Positions 1-8,526 are shown, numbered from the stretch's first letter. The stretch is DNA of 51,634 bases from Pseudomonadota bacterium (GCA_021778035.1 JAJYCY010000003.1:26470-78103); one strand, 5' to 3'. Notes: generated by a model from the letters alone, not told the origin. A program made the numbers and translations.

Positions 1-22
1 GACCAGGCACTACCCGGCCAGC

Positions 23-580
23 CTATACGGAGGCGTCCGGACCGAAAGCGGTGTCGGCGCGTGCACAGAGTGCGTCAAAGTACTCCTCCATGGGCCGGTT
101 GCATCCGCGTATGCGCTGCACCACCGCCCGCGCCCACGCCACGTACTCACGCTTGCGCCCGAGTGGCCAGCCGTCCGGCGGGTGCTCCAGGATGTCGCGG
201 ACATTACAGATCTTGTCCGCCAGAGACACCAGCCGGGCATGCGCGGATTTGAGATGGGCCTTTTCAATCTGCAGCCTTTTGCGGTCATCGCGCGACAGAT
301 TCTTGTCGTCCGTCACCTCCTCGACGACTGCGCTGATTTCCGCGCCGAAACGGGCCATGAGGTCGGCGGCGGTAGTTTCTGTATCTTCTATGGTGTCGTG
401 CAGGATTCCGGCAGCAATGGTCACTACATCGCGCACCTGACCGACAGCACACAGTATTTCTGCCACGGCAATCGGATGGTTGATGTACGGCGACGCCTGC
501 ACATCCTTGCGCCGCTGGTCACGGTGCCTGTCTGCGGCGAAATGCATCGCCTGGAGTATCAGGGTCAATCCGTCTGGCAT
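23..580 (-). CDS. MESH1-like HD-domain (p)ppGpp hydrolase
   Basis: A 185-residue stand-alone HD-domain protein resembling the hydrolase half of SpoT/RelA and the small alarmone hydrolase MESH1. Visible motifs are H35 in YINHP, the HD pair H61-D62 followed by E65-D66 (ILHDTIED), and D122 with N127 in LADKICNVRD. These are the metal-binding and catalytic positions of the MESH1/SpoT HD fold. There is no synthetase or regulatory (TGS/ACT) domain, so the predicted role is cytosolic removal of the pyrophosphate from ppGpp or a related nucleotide (MESH1 itself also hydrolyses NADPH). The start is ATG with a purine-rich stretch about 9 bases upstream. It is the last gene of a minus-strand run with the exonuclease and LOG genes. 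The fold is confident; the substrate is inferred. Confidence 0.85.
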   Translation of the reverse strand: MPDGLTLILQAMHFAADRHRDQRRKDVQASPYINHPIAVAEILCAVGQVRDVVTIAAGILHDTIEDTETTAADLMARFGAEISAVVEEVTDDKNLSRDDRKRLQIEKAHLKSAHARLVSLADKICNVRDILEHPPDGWPLGRKREYVAWARAVVQRIRGCNRPMEEYFDALCARADTAFGPDASV

Positions 581-671
581 AATCGAATCAATCCCTCTCG
601 CATCTCATGGAACGGACCTGCAGCCGCACCCGATACGGCACCCACGGACGTCCGGAACCGGCTCCACCGGC

Positions 672-1253
672 CTAGTCCGATCCGCGGTTTTCGGCAAGCA
701 TGCTGCAGAAAACAGCCCCCTGCTCAAGCGCATCATCGAGGGCCACATGGGTATGCGGCATGTCGCTGAACCAGCGTCTGGGAAGGTACGTACGCGACGT
801 CATGCGGAAATCGGTCTTGCGCATACCCATTGCATAGGATCGGACGTCGAGGGCATTCTCGCGGAACGGCCGGGCGCCGGTGAACCGTATCAGATACCAG
901 TAGATCCACATGAAATCCCAGCTTGCCGGCCAGCCAACAAATACCGCCCGGCCCGGCAGCGCGGCAACCCAGGCAGCATATTCGGGCATGACCTCCTCGG
1001 GTGCACGTGGCGCGCTGCGGGATGCCGCCCACGACTGCGGATAGCTCCGCCACCACTCCATGGTCAGCGGATGCGTGCTCGCCCCCGGCAAGGTCTGGAG
1101 GTTGGCGGTATAGGTGCCTACTGGCGTGCGCCCGGGACCATATGCCACTGAAGCAAAACTGAGCATGGAATGCGGGCCCGGGATCGGCCCGTCTGCCTCG
1201 ATGTCCGTGCTGACGTAGATTTCCGACTGACCGCCTGCCCCGCCCATGTTCAT
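672..1253 (-). CDS. DEDDh-type 3'-5' exonuclease domain protein
   Basis: A 193-residue protein with the three exonuclease motifs of the DnaQ/RNase T superfamily: D17 and E19 in [10 protein letters not shown]113 in the middle motif (SWDFMW), and H169 with D173 in HTHVALDD (the DEDDh His-x4-Asp spacing). Predicted to remove nucleotides from 3' ends of DNA or RNA. It is short and carries nothing but the nuclease domain, so it is not a polymerase proofreading subunit by itself. The start ATG has a clear AGGAG 4 bases upstream. It lies 52 bases after the LOG gene and 91 bases before the HD hydrolase, probably in the same transcript. The substrate is unknown. Confidence 0.8.
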   Translation of the reverse strand: MNMGGAGGQSEIYVSTDIEADGPIPGPHSMLSFASVAYGPGRTPVGTYTANLQTLPGASTHPLTMEWWRSYPQSWAASRSAPRAPEEVMPEYAAWVAALPGRAVFVGWPASWDFMWIYWYLIRFTGARPFRENALDVRSYAMGMRKTDFRMTSRTYLPRRWFSDMPHTHVALDDALEQGAVFCSMLAENRGSD

Positions 1254-1305
1254 GCCACTCCTGTCACGTATCCGGATCCGGCCGCCGTCTCGCCGGGACC
1301 CGCAT

Positions 1306-2121
1306 TCACAGCATTGCCCCAGGCTCCTTCAGTGCATGCTGGGAAAGCTGCTCCACGATGTAATTGTAGGCATCGTCAACCGAATCGGTGCTGTAGAAAA
1401 TCCCGAGGTCCTGCGAATCGATGGTACCCGAGCGGACCAAAACATCGAAGTTGATTGCCTCCTTCCAGTATTCGCTGCCAAACAGTACCACTGGCAGAGG
1501 TTTGCGTATCTTGTGGGTCTGCAGCAGGGTAAGCAGCTCGAACAGTTCGTCGAACGTCCCGAACCCGCCGGGGAAAACGATGACCGCCTTGGCAAGATAC
1601 GCGAACCAGAACTTGCGCATGAAGAAGTAGTGGAAATGGAACGACAGCTCGCGGGTCACGTACCGGTTATCGAACTCCTCTACGGGTATCGATATCGTCA
1701 GGCCAACGTTCATGCCCTTTGCCTCTGACGCCCCGCGGTTTGCCGCCTCCATGATGCCCGGACCTCCGCCCGTGCATACGACAAAACGCCGTTCCTCGTC
1801 ACTCAGCTTCTTCGACCACTCCGTCAGACGCCGCGCCAGCTCGCGCGCCGCCTCATAGTAACGCGACATCTCCAGACGCAACCTGGCGCGCGTCGGGTCG
1901 CCTCCGCCCTGCTCCGCCGTGCGCAGCTCCTCCTCGGCCTCAGCACGCGGAATCACGCGCGCCGATCCCATGAATACGATCGTATCGTGCACCCGGTAGT
2001 GCGCAAACCGGCTTTCCGGCTCAAGGTACTCGGCAAGAATACGCAGCGCCCGGGCATCGCGGCTATCGAGAAACGATTCGTTGCGGTAGGCCTTGACCGA
2101 ATAGTGCCGTCTTTCCGTCAT
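1306..2121 (-). CDS. LOG family protein (Rossmann-fold nucleotide-binding)
   Basis: A 271-residue LOG/'lysine decarboxylase-like' protein. The two family signatures are present: GGGPGIMEA at about residues 118-126 and PGGFGTFDE at about 184-192, the nucleotide-binding and catalytic motifs of riboside-5'-monophosphate phosphoribohydrolases. The predicted reaction is release of the base from a nucleoside monophosphate; the historical lysine decarboxylase name is not supported. An N-terminal extension of about 110 residues before the Rossmann core marks the longer LOG subfamily. The ATG at 2121 is preferred over an upstream in-frame TTG because it begins the recognisable protein and has a GGAG-type site upstream; the longer reading would overlap the neighbouring small gene. 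Confidence 0.85.
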   Translation of the reverse strand: MTERRHYSVKAYRNESFLDSRDARALRILAEYLEPESRFAHYRVHDTIVFMGSARVIPRAEAEEELRTAEQGGGDPTRARLRLEMSRYYEAARELARRLTEWSKKLSDEERRFVVCTGGGPGIMEAANRGASEAKGMNVGLTISIPVEEFDNRYVTRELSFHFHYFFMRKFWFAYLAKAVIVFPGGFGTFDELFELLTLLQTHKIRKPLPVVLFGSEYWKEAINFDVLVRSGTIDSQDLGIFYSTDSVDDAYNYIVEQLSQHALKEPGAML

Positions 2122-2248
2122 CCTCTCTGCGCTCCAGCATCTGCGGCAGGCATGCCGCAATGCACTGAGACCGGGAAAATCCTGCTGTCCGCCACCCGGA
2201 GAACACAAACCCTGCCCGGGGACATGCAGCCGGGAACGGCAGCGCCCA

Positions 2249-2497
2249 TCAGGTCCGCTCCTGCAGCCAGCGGACAAGATAATAGAGCCGCAAACCCTCC
2301 GAAGATCGCGCCGGTCCGATGACCCTGGCCGGATAACGGTTCTGCGAGATATCAGCGGCTGCAAGTGCCGCTGCCTCTGAGTCCATGACCTTTACGCATT
2401 CTTCGGGGAATCGTCCGCGTTTAGCCCGCGGGGCGTAGACAACGGCGTAGCGCTCCTCGACGATCTCGGTGTCAGGATCTAAAGATATGCCGTGCAT
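2249..2497 (-). CDS. Small hypothetical protein
   Basis: An 82-residue soluble protein, not recognised. It is charged, with conserved-looking motifs (ERYAVVYAPRAKRGRF near the start, YYLVRWLQ at the end), no signal peptide and no membrane segment. It heads the minus-strand LOG-exonuclease-HD run, 127 bases ahead of the LOG gene. A plausible sigma-70 promoter ends only about 9 bases before the ATG, so the message would be nearly leaderless. Coding status rests on composition, position and the promoter rather than on homology I can name. Confidence 0.55.
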   Translation of the reverse strand: MHGISLDPDTEIVEERYAVVYAPRAKRGRFPEECVKVMDSEAAALAAADISQNRYPARVIGPARSSEGLRLYYLVRWLQERT

Positions 2498-2505
2498 GGT
2501 CCCGG

Positions 2506-2534
2506 ATTATCACCCCTGCCAGACGGCAGGACAA
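2506..2534 (-). promoter_or_regulatory. Putative sigma-70 promoter giving a near-leaderless mRNA
   Basis: On the minus strand, -35 TTGTCC (2529-2534) and -10 GATAAT (2506-2511) are separated by exactly 17 bases. The -10 ends 8 bases before the ATG of the 82-residue protein (2497), so transcription would begin 2-3 bases before the start codon. The spacer contains a small perfect stem, CCTGCC/GGCAGG with a GTCT loop. Confidence 0.45.
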
Positions 2535-2658
2535 GCAAGGCTGCGCAACAGCCCGCGGGGACAGCGCGACCGTCGGCGAGGCGTGACACGTGCATCCCTT
2601 GGCCGGGCTGGTTCCCGCTGCCTGCCGCAGGACAGCACGCGCAGCTCCTGCACGCCAA

Positions 2659-3783
2659 TCACGGGCGGCTCTCCGGAATCCCGTCAAAAGGGCGGAACCG
2701 GTCCATCAGGGACAGCGCCTCGGCAACCGGCCTGCAGCAGACGAATCCGTTGCAGGTGTTCACCCCCCGGGCAAACCCGGCGTCAGCCCGCAGCGCACCG
2801 GTACCACCCTGCGCGAGCCGCAGCGCGTAGGGCAGCGTGGCGTCGGTCAGCGCCAGCGTTGAGCTTCGGGGGTAGGCGCCCGGCATGTTGGTGACGGCAT
2901 AGTGGACCACGCCATGGCGCACATAGACCGGGTCCGAATGGGTAGTCGGTCTGGAGGTCTCCATGCAGCCGCCCTGGTCGATGCTGACATCGACAATTAC
3001 CGAGCCTGGCTCCATCCCCATGACCATGGATTCAGTCACGATATGTGGCGCACGTGCACCGCGGGCGAGGACTGCCCCGACCAGCAGATCGGCGTCCTCC
3101 ATCTGCAGCGCAATTGCCTGGCTGTCCGAAACCAGGTGGCGGATGCCTCCCGAAGGAAAAGGCTGCTGCCCGGAAGCCGCCACCGGAGCACTCAGTCCGA
3201 ATACCACCACTTCGGCGCCCGCCCCGGCTGCTGCATGCGCTGCGTGCCGGCCCACCACTCCGTCACCGATGACGACCACCTTGCCATGCTTGCGCCCCAG
3301 CATACTGCCAAGCAGCACGCCCTTGCCCCCGCCGGTATGTGCCAAATAGTGGTTCCCCACCGAGAAAGCCATGGTTCCGGCAATTGCGCTCATGGGGGCA
3401 AGCAGCGGCAGCCGTCCGTCCGCGTCCTCGACGGTCTCGTAGGCAACCGCCAAGGTCCGGCTGGCGAGCAAAGTCTCGGTCAGTTGCGCGGGCGCACCAG
3501 CAAGATGCAGATAGGCAAAGAGGATCTGCCCCTGCAGAAAACGGTACTCCGTTTCCAGCGGCTCCTTCACCTTGAGCACCAGATCGGAACACCACGCATC
3601 TTCCACCGGCACCAGCTCCGCCCCCGCCGCACGGTACCCGCGATCGTCATGGCCCGAGCCGGCTCCGGCGGAAAACTCCACACACACCTGGTGTCCGGCC
3701 GCTGCCATTACCCGCGCTCCGGCCGGGGTCAGGGCGACCCGGTTTTCCTGGTCCTTGATCTCCTTGACTACACCGACTTTCAC
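2659..3783 (-). CDS. ald: Alanine dehydrogenase (atypical cofactor site)
   Basis: A 374-residue Ald, the usual family length. It would interconvert L-alanine and pyruvate plus ammonia with a nicotinamide cofactor. Substrate and catalytic residues align with known Ald: R15 (ENRVALTP), K73 (KVKEP), H93 (AYLHLA) and D269 (IDQGG), and the family motif NMPGAYPR is present at about 299-306. The Rossmann glycines are intact (GDGVVG, about 173-178), but the acidic residue at the end of beta-2 that grips the NAD ribose (LDIN in typical Ald) is replaced: the sequence reads VVFGLSAP, with Gly196 in its place. NADPH preference or weakened NAD binding is therefore possible. The start is GTG with AAGGAGA about 11 bases upstream. 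It follows nadA by 24 bases, likely co-transcribed. Confidence 0.9.
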   Translation of the reverse strand: MKVGVVKEIKDQENRVALTPAGARVMAAAGHQVCVEFSAGAGSGHDDRGYRAAGAELVPVEDAWCSDLVLKVKEPLETEYRFLQGQILFAYLHLAGAPAQLTETLLASRTLAVAYETVEDADGRLPLLAPMSAIAGTMAFSVGNHYLAHTGGGKGVLLGSMLGRKHGKVVVIGDGVVGRHAAHAAAGAGAEVVVFGLSAPVAASGQQPFPSGGIRHLVSDSQAIALQMEDADLLVGAVLARGARAPHIVTESMVMGMEPGSVIVDVSIDQGGCMETSRPTTHSDPVYVRHGVVHYAVTNMPGAYPRSSTLALTDATLPYALRLAQGGTGALRADAGFARGVNTCNGFVCCRPVAEALSLMDRFRPFDGIPESRP

Positions 3784-3807
3784 GCCCGGAAAATTCTCCT
3801 TGCTCCG

Positions 3808-4893
3808 CTACGCCTGACGCGGTGCAGCTGTGCCCGACGCCTTGAGAGAGCGCGCAAAATCGAGCATGCGGGCGGTCGCGCGCAGCGCCTTCACGCGGAC
3901 TTCTTCATCCAGGTGCACTTCGTTGTCACCCGTTTCCAGCACATGCGCCAGACCACGCATATCATTCATCGCCATCCATGGACAGTGGGCACAGCTCCTG
4001 CATGTCGCTCCGGCACCTGCGGTAGGCGCCTCAATCAGGAGTTTGTCCGGTGCGGCCTGCTTCATCTTGTGGAAGATCCCGTTGTCGGTGGCAACGATGA
4101 GCTCATGCTGGGATAGGCGGCGCGCGGCATCGATCAGCTGCGTGGTTGATCCCACCACATCGGCAAGATCGAGTACCGCAGCCGGCGATTCCGGATGCGC
4201 GAGCACGGCGGCATCCGGATGCTGCCTTTTCATTTCGGCGAGAGCCTGGGCCTTGAAAGCCTCATGCACGACGCAGGCTCCAGGCCACAGCATCATGTCG
4301 GCACCCGTAGTCTGCTGCAGATAGGATCCGAGGTGGCGGTCTGGAGCCCACAGAATCCGCTCGCCCTGCTCTTTCAGGTGCCGGACCAGCTGCACCGCGA
4401 TTCCGGAAGTGACAACCCAGTCGGCGCGCGCTTTCACCTCGGCGCTCGTATTGGAGTAGACGACGACAGTGCGGTCGGGATGGGCATCGCAGAACGGAAT
4501 GAACTGGGACGCAGGACATTCCAGATCGAGCGAACACTCCGCCTCCAGCGTCGCCATCAGCACGCGCTTCTCAGGATTGAGTATCTTGGCGGTTTCGCCC
4601 ATGAACCGCACGCCGGCAACGACCAGAGTGGTTGCGGAATGCTCGTGCCCGAAACGCGCCATTTCCAGCGAATCCGCCACATGTCCACCGGTCTCCTCGG
4701 CGATCATCTGCAGATCCTCGTGGACATAGTAGTGCGCCACCAGCACTGCATCCTGCTTTCTGAGTAGCTGCCGGATGCGCGCGATGAGCTGTTCGCGCTC
4801 GTTCCTGCTCATAGGTGCGGCACGCGCCAGGACCTCGGCGGTATCAGGCACCATCACAGCCGGGATGACCGGCGCAGGCATTAAACTGGACAT
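3808..4893 (-). CDS. nadA: Quinolinate synthase A
   Basis: A 361-residue NadA, which condenses iminoaspartate with dihydroxyacetone phosphate to quinolinate in de novo NAD synthesis. The [4Fe-4S] cysteines are visible: C120 (AECSLD), C207 (PGACVVH) and the C-terminal C298-x2-C301-x2-C304 cluster (CRSCAHC). Substrate-binding stretches such as [10 protein letters not shown] and APDRHLG are conserved. The start at 4893 is chosen because GGAGGT lies 8 bases upstream; an in-frame ATG further up has no such site. No nadB or nadC lies nearby. The downstream neighbour is ald (24-base gap), giving a nadA-ald transcript; both relate to nicotinamide metabolism, which may be chance. Confidence 0.95.
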   Translation of the reverse strand: MSSLMPAPVIPAVMVPDTAEVLARAAPMSRNEREQLIARIRQLLRKQDAVLVAHYYVHEDLQMIAEETGGHVADSLEMARFGHEHSATTLVVAGVRFMGETAKILNPEKRVLMATLEAECSLDLECPASQFIPFCDAHPDRTVVVYSNTSAEVKARADWVVTSGIAVQLVRHLKEQGERILWAPDRHLGSYLQQTTGADMMLWPGACVVHEAFKAQALAEMKRQHPDAAVLAHPESPAAVLDLADVVGSTTQLIDAARRLSQHELIVATDNGIFHKMKQAAPDKLLIEAPTAGAGATCRSCAHCPWMAMNDMRGLAHVLETGDNEVHLDEEVRVKALRATARMLDFARSLKASGTAAPRQA

Positions 4894-5611
4894 GGCTACC
4901 TCCAGCGACCGTTGCTGCCATGGCGCCCGGACCATGGTCCGTCCGCACTCCGGCACAGGGTGTCGCACCCCCGCAAATTCTGCTCAATCACGCACCACCA
5001 CACTTCCTGCATTCCCTCTTTCGCAGCCACAGCCGGCAACGGCCGGAAAGTCGGCGGGCCGGACAGTCCGGCTCCACCGCCCGGAACCATAAACCGGTTC
5101 CAGACAGGTGTCATGGGCTTCGGTCTGCCTGCGGAGCTCACGACAACCACAGGCCTGCTGACATTCCTGCGGCTGTACGCACAGGCCGGGGCGCAAACGC
5201 CAGAACCGGTGCACTTGTCGCCCCGGGACCGGGGGCAGCCTGAACCGCGCCTGTGGACCATGAAGACGGCGGCGACCGCCGTAACGACAGGGTATTGAAC
5301 GGAACCGGAACCCGTTTCGCTGCCATCGGCGCCGGTGAAGACACCTGATGGCAGTCTACACGCATCAGCTTCCCTGCAAAACCGTTGGCCCCGGCCGCCG
5401 CGAGCCCAGACGGCACCACCTGCCCTGCCCGGCGCCGGACATCGAAAAGTATTACTTCTTCGACAATACAACTGCTATATTTAAGGGATAAGGGGCTGCG
5501 GCCCGTAACCCTACATCATTGTAAAGACGGAACTGTGTTCCGCTGCCCGCACGGACGGCCGAGGCAATGCGCCGGATGTACCGATAAAATTCAAGAGCAG
5601 ACCGACCAGAC
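4894..5611. other. 718-bp divergent intergenic region
   Basis: Gene-free region between nadA (minus) and the PBP7-type gene (plus). Open frames crossing it are compositional: no recognisable motif and no ribosome site. Contents seen are a 15-base perfect inverted repeat at 5058-5072 (CCGGAC-A-GTCCGG core), about 185 bases upstream of nadA, and an AT-rich island at 5441-5490 holding the promoter of the downstream gene. The leader of that gene (about 5488-5611) contains short GC stems such as GGGCTGCGGCCC but no riboswitch I recognise. The length is unusual for this compact region, so a small RNA or decayed gene is possible, but I see no direct sign of either. Confidence 0.5.
5473..5481 (+). 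promoter_or_regulatory. Extended -10 promoter for the PBP7-type gene
   Basis: TGC-TATATT is an extended -10 element (TGn followed by a 5/6 match to TATAAT) inside the only AT-rich stretch of this intergenic region. No good -35 is present at 16-18 bases, as is common for extended -10 promoters. The start point would be near 5488, giving a leader of about 124 bases before the ATG at 5612. Confidence 0.45.
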
Positions 5612-6640
5612 ATGAAGCCGCACCAACAGACCATCGCCCTGGCAACGACGGTCATTATCGTCATTACGGCCATTGTCCTTCCGAGGATCTGGGCTGTCGA
5701 GCACCAGAGTGCTTTTGCGCGTCCGGCCACACTGGTCACGGCAACCCCGCAGCCAGCGGCGGCCCCGGCTGTGCCGGCGGATACGCCCGCACCCGTCGCC
5801 CGAGTGCTCGATCGCGCCGCGGTCTTCCTGCAATACGCGGATCCCTACCAGCTCTATCTCCGATCGGGATCGGCAGAGGTCGTTGACGCCCGGGATGGCA
5901 CGGTGATTTATTCAAAGGATGCGGATGTCCAGCGTCCCATCGCTTCCCTGACCAAGCTGATGACCGCGGTGGTGCTTCTTGACGCAAACCTGCCGATGGA
6001 CCGGCTGATCACGATCCGGCGCGCCGACCGCGACACATTCCGGGGCTCCAGCTCACGTCTTCCATTCGGGACCGTACTGACGCGCTATGACATGCTGCAT
6101 GTCGCCCTGGCCGCCTCCGACAACCGCGCGGCCGCAGCACTCGCCCGCACCTATCCCGGAGGCAAGGCAGCTTTTGTCCGGGCGATGAATGCCAAGGCGC
6201 AGTCGCTCGGAATGACCAATACCCGCTACGTGGACAGCACCGGCCTTTATAACGGCGATGAATCCACCGCCGCTGATCTGGCCAAGCTCGTCAGGGCGGC
6301 AGCCCACTACCCGCTGCTGCGCAAGTTTACGACCACCGGCCTGTTCAGCGTCGCCGACCGGCGTACCGGCCGGGTGATCCGGTTTCTCAATACGGATCTG
6401 CTGGTCAGGAACCGGACGTGGAGGATCCGGCTGAGCAAGACCGGCTATACATCCAATGCCGGACAATGCCTCACGATGGATACCGTGATTGCCGGCAGAC
6501 CAGTGATCATCGTGTTGATGGACGGCTGGGGCTGGGATGCGAGATTTGCCGATGCGCGGCGTGTCCGCCACTGGATACTGCTTACCGACCGGCGGATCCC
6601 GGATTACTTCAGCGAGCGGCTGGCGAGTGCGCGGAACTAA
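5612..6640 (+). CDS. pbpG: D-alanyl-D-alanine endopeptidase, PBP7 type (peptidase S11)
   Basis: A 342-residue low-molecular-mass penicillin-binding protein. The three serine-transferase motifs are in order: S112-L-T-K115 (nucleophile Ser and Lys), S169-D-N171 and K276-T-G278. A single hydrophobic segment (residues 8-25, rich in V, I and T) acts as signal peptide or anchor, followed by an Ala/Pro-rich linker (about 40-65), so the enzyme works in the periplasm. The lack of the long C-terminal domain of DacA/DacC and the SASLTK-SDN-KTG arrangement favour the PbpG class, which cleaves D-Ala-meso-DAP cross-links during wall growth. The ribosome site is weak (AAGAGCAG). It is monocistronic and converges with the next gene. 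Confidence 0.88.
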   Translation: MKPHQQTIALATTVIIVITAIVLPRIWAVEHQSAFARPATLVTATPQPAAAPAVPADTPAPVARVLDRAAVFLQYADPYQLYLRSGSAEVVDARDGTVIYSKDADVQRPIASLTKLMTAVVLLDANLPMDRLITIRRADRDTFRGSSSRLPFGTVLTRYDMLHVALAASDNRAAAALARTYPGGKAAFVRAMNAKAQSLGMTNTRYVDSTGLYNGDESTAADLAKLVRAAAHYPLLRKFTTTGLFSVADRRTGRVIRFLNTDLLVRNRTWRIRLSKTGYTSNAGQCLTMDTVIAGRPVIIVLMDGWGWDARFADARRVRHWILLTDRRIPDYFSERLASARN

Positions 6641-6693
6641 CGCGTTTTCCGCCCGCACTTAGCGTCCATCCGCCATCGGCGTATCACCATCCT

Positions 6694-7104
6694 TCAGGAT
6701 GGATCCAGTCCCAGATAGAAGAACACAAAACGCCCTGCTTCGATAACCACTTTCAGCGTGGCGCCGTGATTGATGCCATAGTCCACGTACCCAGGGACCG
6801 CGCTCGCCGCATGGCACTCGCTTGAGTGCTGGGGGGATTCGAAATCCCGGTCCCTGTCGTACCATGACAGCAGCATGTGCTCACCCAGACGGGCTCCGGC
6901 CTCCTTTCCGGCCAGTGCCATGGCAGCCTCCAGATCTGTGACCGGATCAGCCGGATCGATCTCCACAACCTTGATGTCCTGCCCGGCTGCCAGATTCCGG
7001 TGCACCTCGCAACCGTCCTGCGCACCTGCGCACTGCTCGTGACTGCAACCTTGAGTGTCCCGGTGCATGGCCCTGTCCTGGTTCCCGGGTCCTTGGCAGA
7101 TCAA
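6694..7104 (-). CDS. DUF5619-like conserved protein
   Basis: Up to 136 residues. The C-terminal two thirds carry a distinctive block, LLSWYDRDRDFESPQH followed by Cys and GYVDY-x-GATLKV, ending in an FVFFYLG strand. This resembles the small conserved proteins called DUF5619; the assignment is from memory and moderate. The N-terminal 45 residues look poorly conserved and contain four Cys. The start is uncertain: a TTG at 7104 overlaps the thioredoxin stop as TTGA, implying translational coupling, while an ATG at 7068 and a GTG near the conserved part are alternatives. Pairing with a thioredoxin-like protein suggests a redox-linked role, which is inference only. A small hairpin (6687-6702) overlaps its stop codon. 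Confidence 0.72.
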   Translation of the reverse strand: MICQGPGNQDRAMHRDTQGCSHEQCAGAQDGCEVHRNLAAGQDIKVVEIDPADPVTDLEAAMALAGKEAGARLGEHMLLSWYDRDRDFESPQHSSECHAASAVPGYVDYGINHGATLKVVIEAGRFVFFYLGLDPS

Positions 7105-7439
7105 GCCAGACAGCCTTCGATGAAGCTGCGCACGAACTGCTCCGGCTGCGCGCCGCTGAACCGCCCACGCTCCTCGCCGCGGCTGAACAGGATCACCGTG
7201 GGAAATCCCCTGAGACTGTAGCGCCCAGCCAGACGCATATTGTCGTCAACTTCCACCTTGGCAAGCCTGACCGCACCGGCAAAAGCATGAGCCACCTTTT
7301 CGAGAACCGGCGCAAGCGCATGACAGGGTGCGCACCAGTCAGCCCAGAAGTCCACCAGCACGGGCTGGATATGGGACGCCTCGATAACTGACTGCAGGAA
7401 ATCGTCTTCGGTGGCGCTGAAAATCAGGGAAGAGGACAT
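7101..7439 (-). CDS. Thioredoxin
   Basis: A 112-residue thioredoxin-fold protein with active site W-C36-A-P-C39 in a DFWADWCAPC context and the cis-proline motif GFPTVILF. The usual GP in WCGPC is AP here, which tends to alter redox potential. No signal peptide, so cytosolic. The ATG at 7439 begins the family domain; upstream in-frame codons are unlikely. Its stop overlaps the start of the DUF5619-like gene. It probably reduces disulfides of specific partners rather than being the main TrxA, but that cannot be settled here. Confidence 0.9.
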   Translation of the reverse strand: MSSSLIFSATEDDFLQSVIEASHIQPVLVDFWADWCAPCHALAPVLEKVAHAFAGAVRLAKVEVDDNMRLAGRYSLRGFPTVILFSRGEERGRFSGAQPEQFVRSFIEGCLA

Positions 7440-7532
7440 ATTTGACCCGGGAGCTGGCGGACGGCGGCACTGCACAGAAATTATCACGACACCCCCGCCG
7501 CGCGCAATGACACGGATAAGACGGCTTGGCCG

Positions 7533-7934
7533 TCAGTCCTCGCAGGAATAGCCGAGCTGCGACAATCCCTCTTCCAGATAATCGGCGACCAGTGGCGTTG
7601 CAATCAGATAGTCGGCGGTGCGCGCATTGCGTGCGGCGTGTGCGGCATCGAGGGCGCTGGCCCATTCATCGACATCATAGTCCCCCCGTCCGAGCCACAT
7701 GAGCGCTACCAGCGCCTCCTGCTGGTCCGGCTCAAGATCGTCAATGGCAGCTCTGAGCTCGGCATACACCGGGTCATCCTGATGATCAGCCAGGATCTGG
7801 AGGGCCCAGTCATCCCCGGGACTGAACGGCGTGTCCGGCAGCACGACTTCCTCCTTAGCGTGGAATTCATGCGCCTTGCTGACAAGGAAACAGATCGTAT
7901 CCGGATTAACCGGAAAATCAATCTCTCGTGGCAT
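7533..7934 (-). CDS. DUF3775-like protein
   Basis: A 133-residue acidic soluble protein. It has features I associate with DUF3775: an N-terminal PDTICFLVSKAHEFHAKEE block and a central DLEPDQQEALVALMWLGRGDY stretch. The function of that family is unknown. The ATG at 7934 is chosen because AGGAGGT lies 6 bases upstream; the upstream ATG overlaps that ribosome site. It lies 86 bases after the Rho-N-like gene and 93 bases before the thioredoxin gene, probably in one minus-strand operon. Confidence 0.75.
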   Translation of the reverse strand: MPREIDFPVNPDTICFLVSKAHEFHAKEEVVLPDTPFSPGDDWALQILADHQDDPVYAELRAAIDDLEPDQQEALVALMWLGRGDYDVDEWASALDAAHAARNARTADYLIATPLVADYLEEGLSQLGYSCED

Positions 7935-8020
7935 CAGCACCTCCTGCCGCATCGATGCCGGGCTGCCGGCATACCGGAGAGGCCTGGCACCACCGCGACC
8001 TGCGGCAACCGGAGCAGACC

Positions 8021-8344
8021 CTAAACGGTGGCGCGGCGGATTCCGCGCTTGAGGTTGTGGATACGGCGCAGCAGGCCACGCAGTTCACCGTGGTTGCCGG
8101 CTGCCAGCGCCGCATCGCGTTGTTTCTTGAGCTCCCGGATCTGTGCCTTGATGCCGGCCTTGTCGACTCCCACCACGTGGTGATGCTCGTGGGCGTCAAT
8201 TCCGAGCGCCGTGCACAGAGCGGCGAGGAGATGGTCTTTGTTGAGCTGTGTGTATCCTTTTACCGCCTCATGCTCGAGGCCCGATGCGATTTCGCGCAGC
8301 TCTGCGACCGTCTTTCCCTTCAGTTCTTCGTAGGCGTAAGTCAT
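8021..8344 (-). CDS. Rho N-terminal-like (SAP-like) small protein
   Basis: A 107-residue basic protein. The first 45 residues (LKGKTVAELREIASGLE, then HLLAALCTALGI) form a helix-extended-helix pattern like the Rho termination factor N-terminal domain, which binds nucleic acid. The second half is a Lys/Arg-rich predicted coiled coil (IKAQIRELKKQRDAAL, LLRRIHNLKRGIRR). An HEHHH cluster sits between them. No Rho ATPase is attached. It is plausibly a small nucleic-acid-binding protein. The start has GAGGAGG about 8 bases upstream and a good promoter about 90 bases upstream, so it heads the minus-strand run ending at 6694. Confidence 0.75.
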   Translation of the reverse strand: MTYAYEELKGKTVAELREIASGLEHEAVKGYTQLNKDHLLAALCTALGIDAHEHHHVVGVDKAGIKAQIRELKKQRDAALAAGNHGELRGLLRRIHNLKRGIRRATV

Positions 8345-8431
8345 GAATGCGGCCTCCTCGCCGTGAGCGATGCCTCCGGAACCGGGCTTCGCTGCTGCAG
8401 TAACGATCCCGGGGAGACGAAGTGGCTTTCA

Positions 8432-8460
8432 TATATAGCACCGCGGCCACCCGGGTTCAA
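8432..8460 (-). promoter_or_regulatory. Sigma-70 promoter of the Rho-N/DUF3775/thioredoxin operon
   Basis: On the minus strand, -35 TTGAAC (8455-8460) and -10 TATATA (8432-8437) have a 17-base spacer, within an AT island in GC-rich surroundings. The predicted start is near 8425, giving a leader of about 80 bases before the ATG at 8344. Confidence 0.6.
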
Positions 8461-8526
8461 TGAAAACACCCCGTCACTCCGGTGCGCCACGCGGGCAGTC
8501 CGCAATCCTCCGGCTTCACGGCGTGT

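Noticed and set aside
2902-4116. 404-codon plus-strand open frame
   Set aside because: Antisense to ald and the end of nadA, both well supported; no motif or start signal.
4896-5471. 191-codon minus-strand open frame upstream of nadA
   Set aside because: Arg/Gly/Cys-rich with no domain, runs through the nadA ribosome site and has no start signal; kept only as intergenic.
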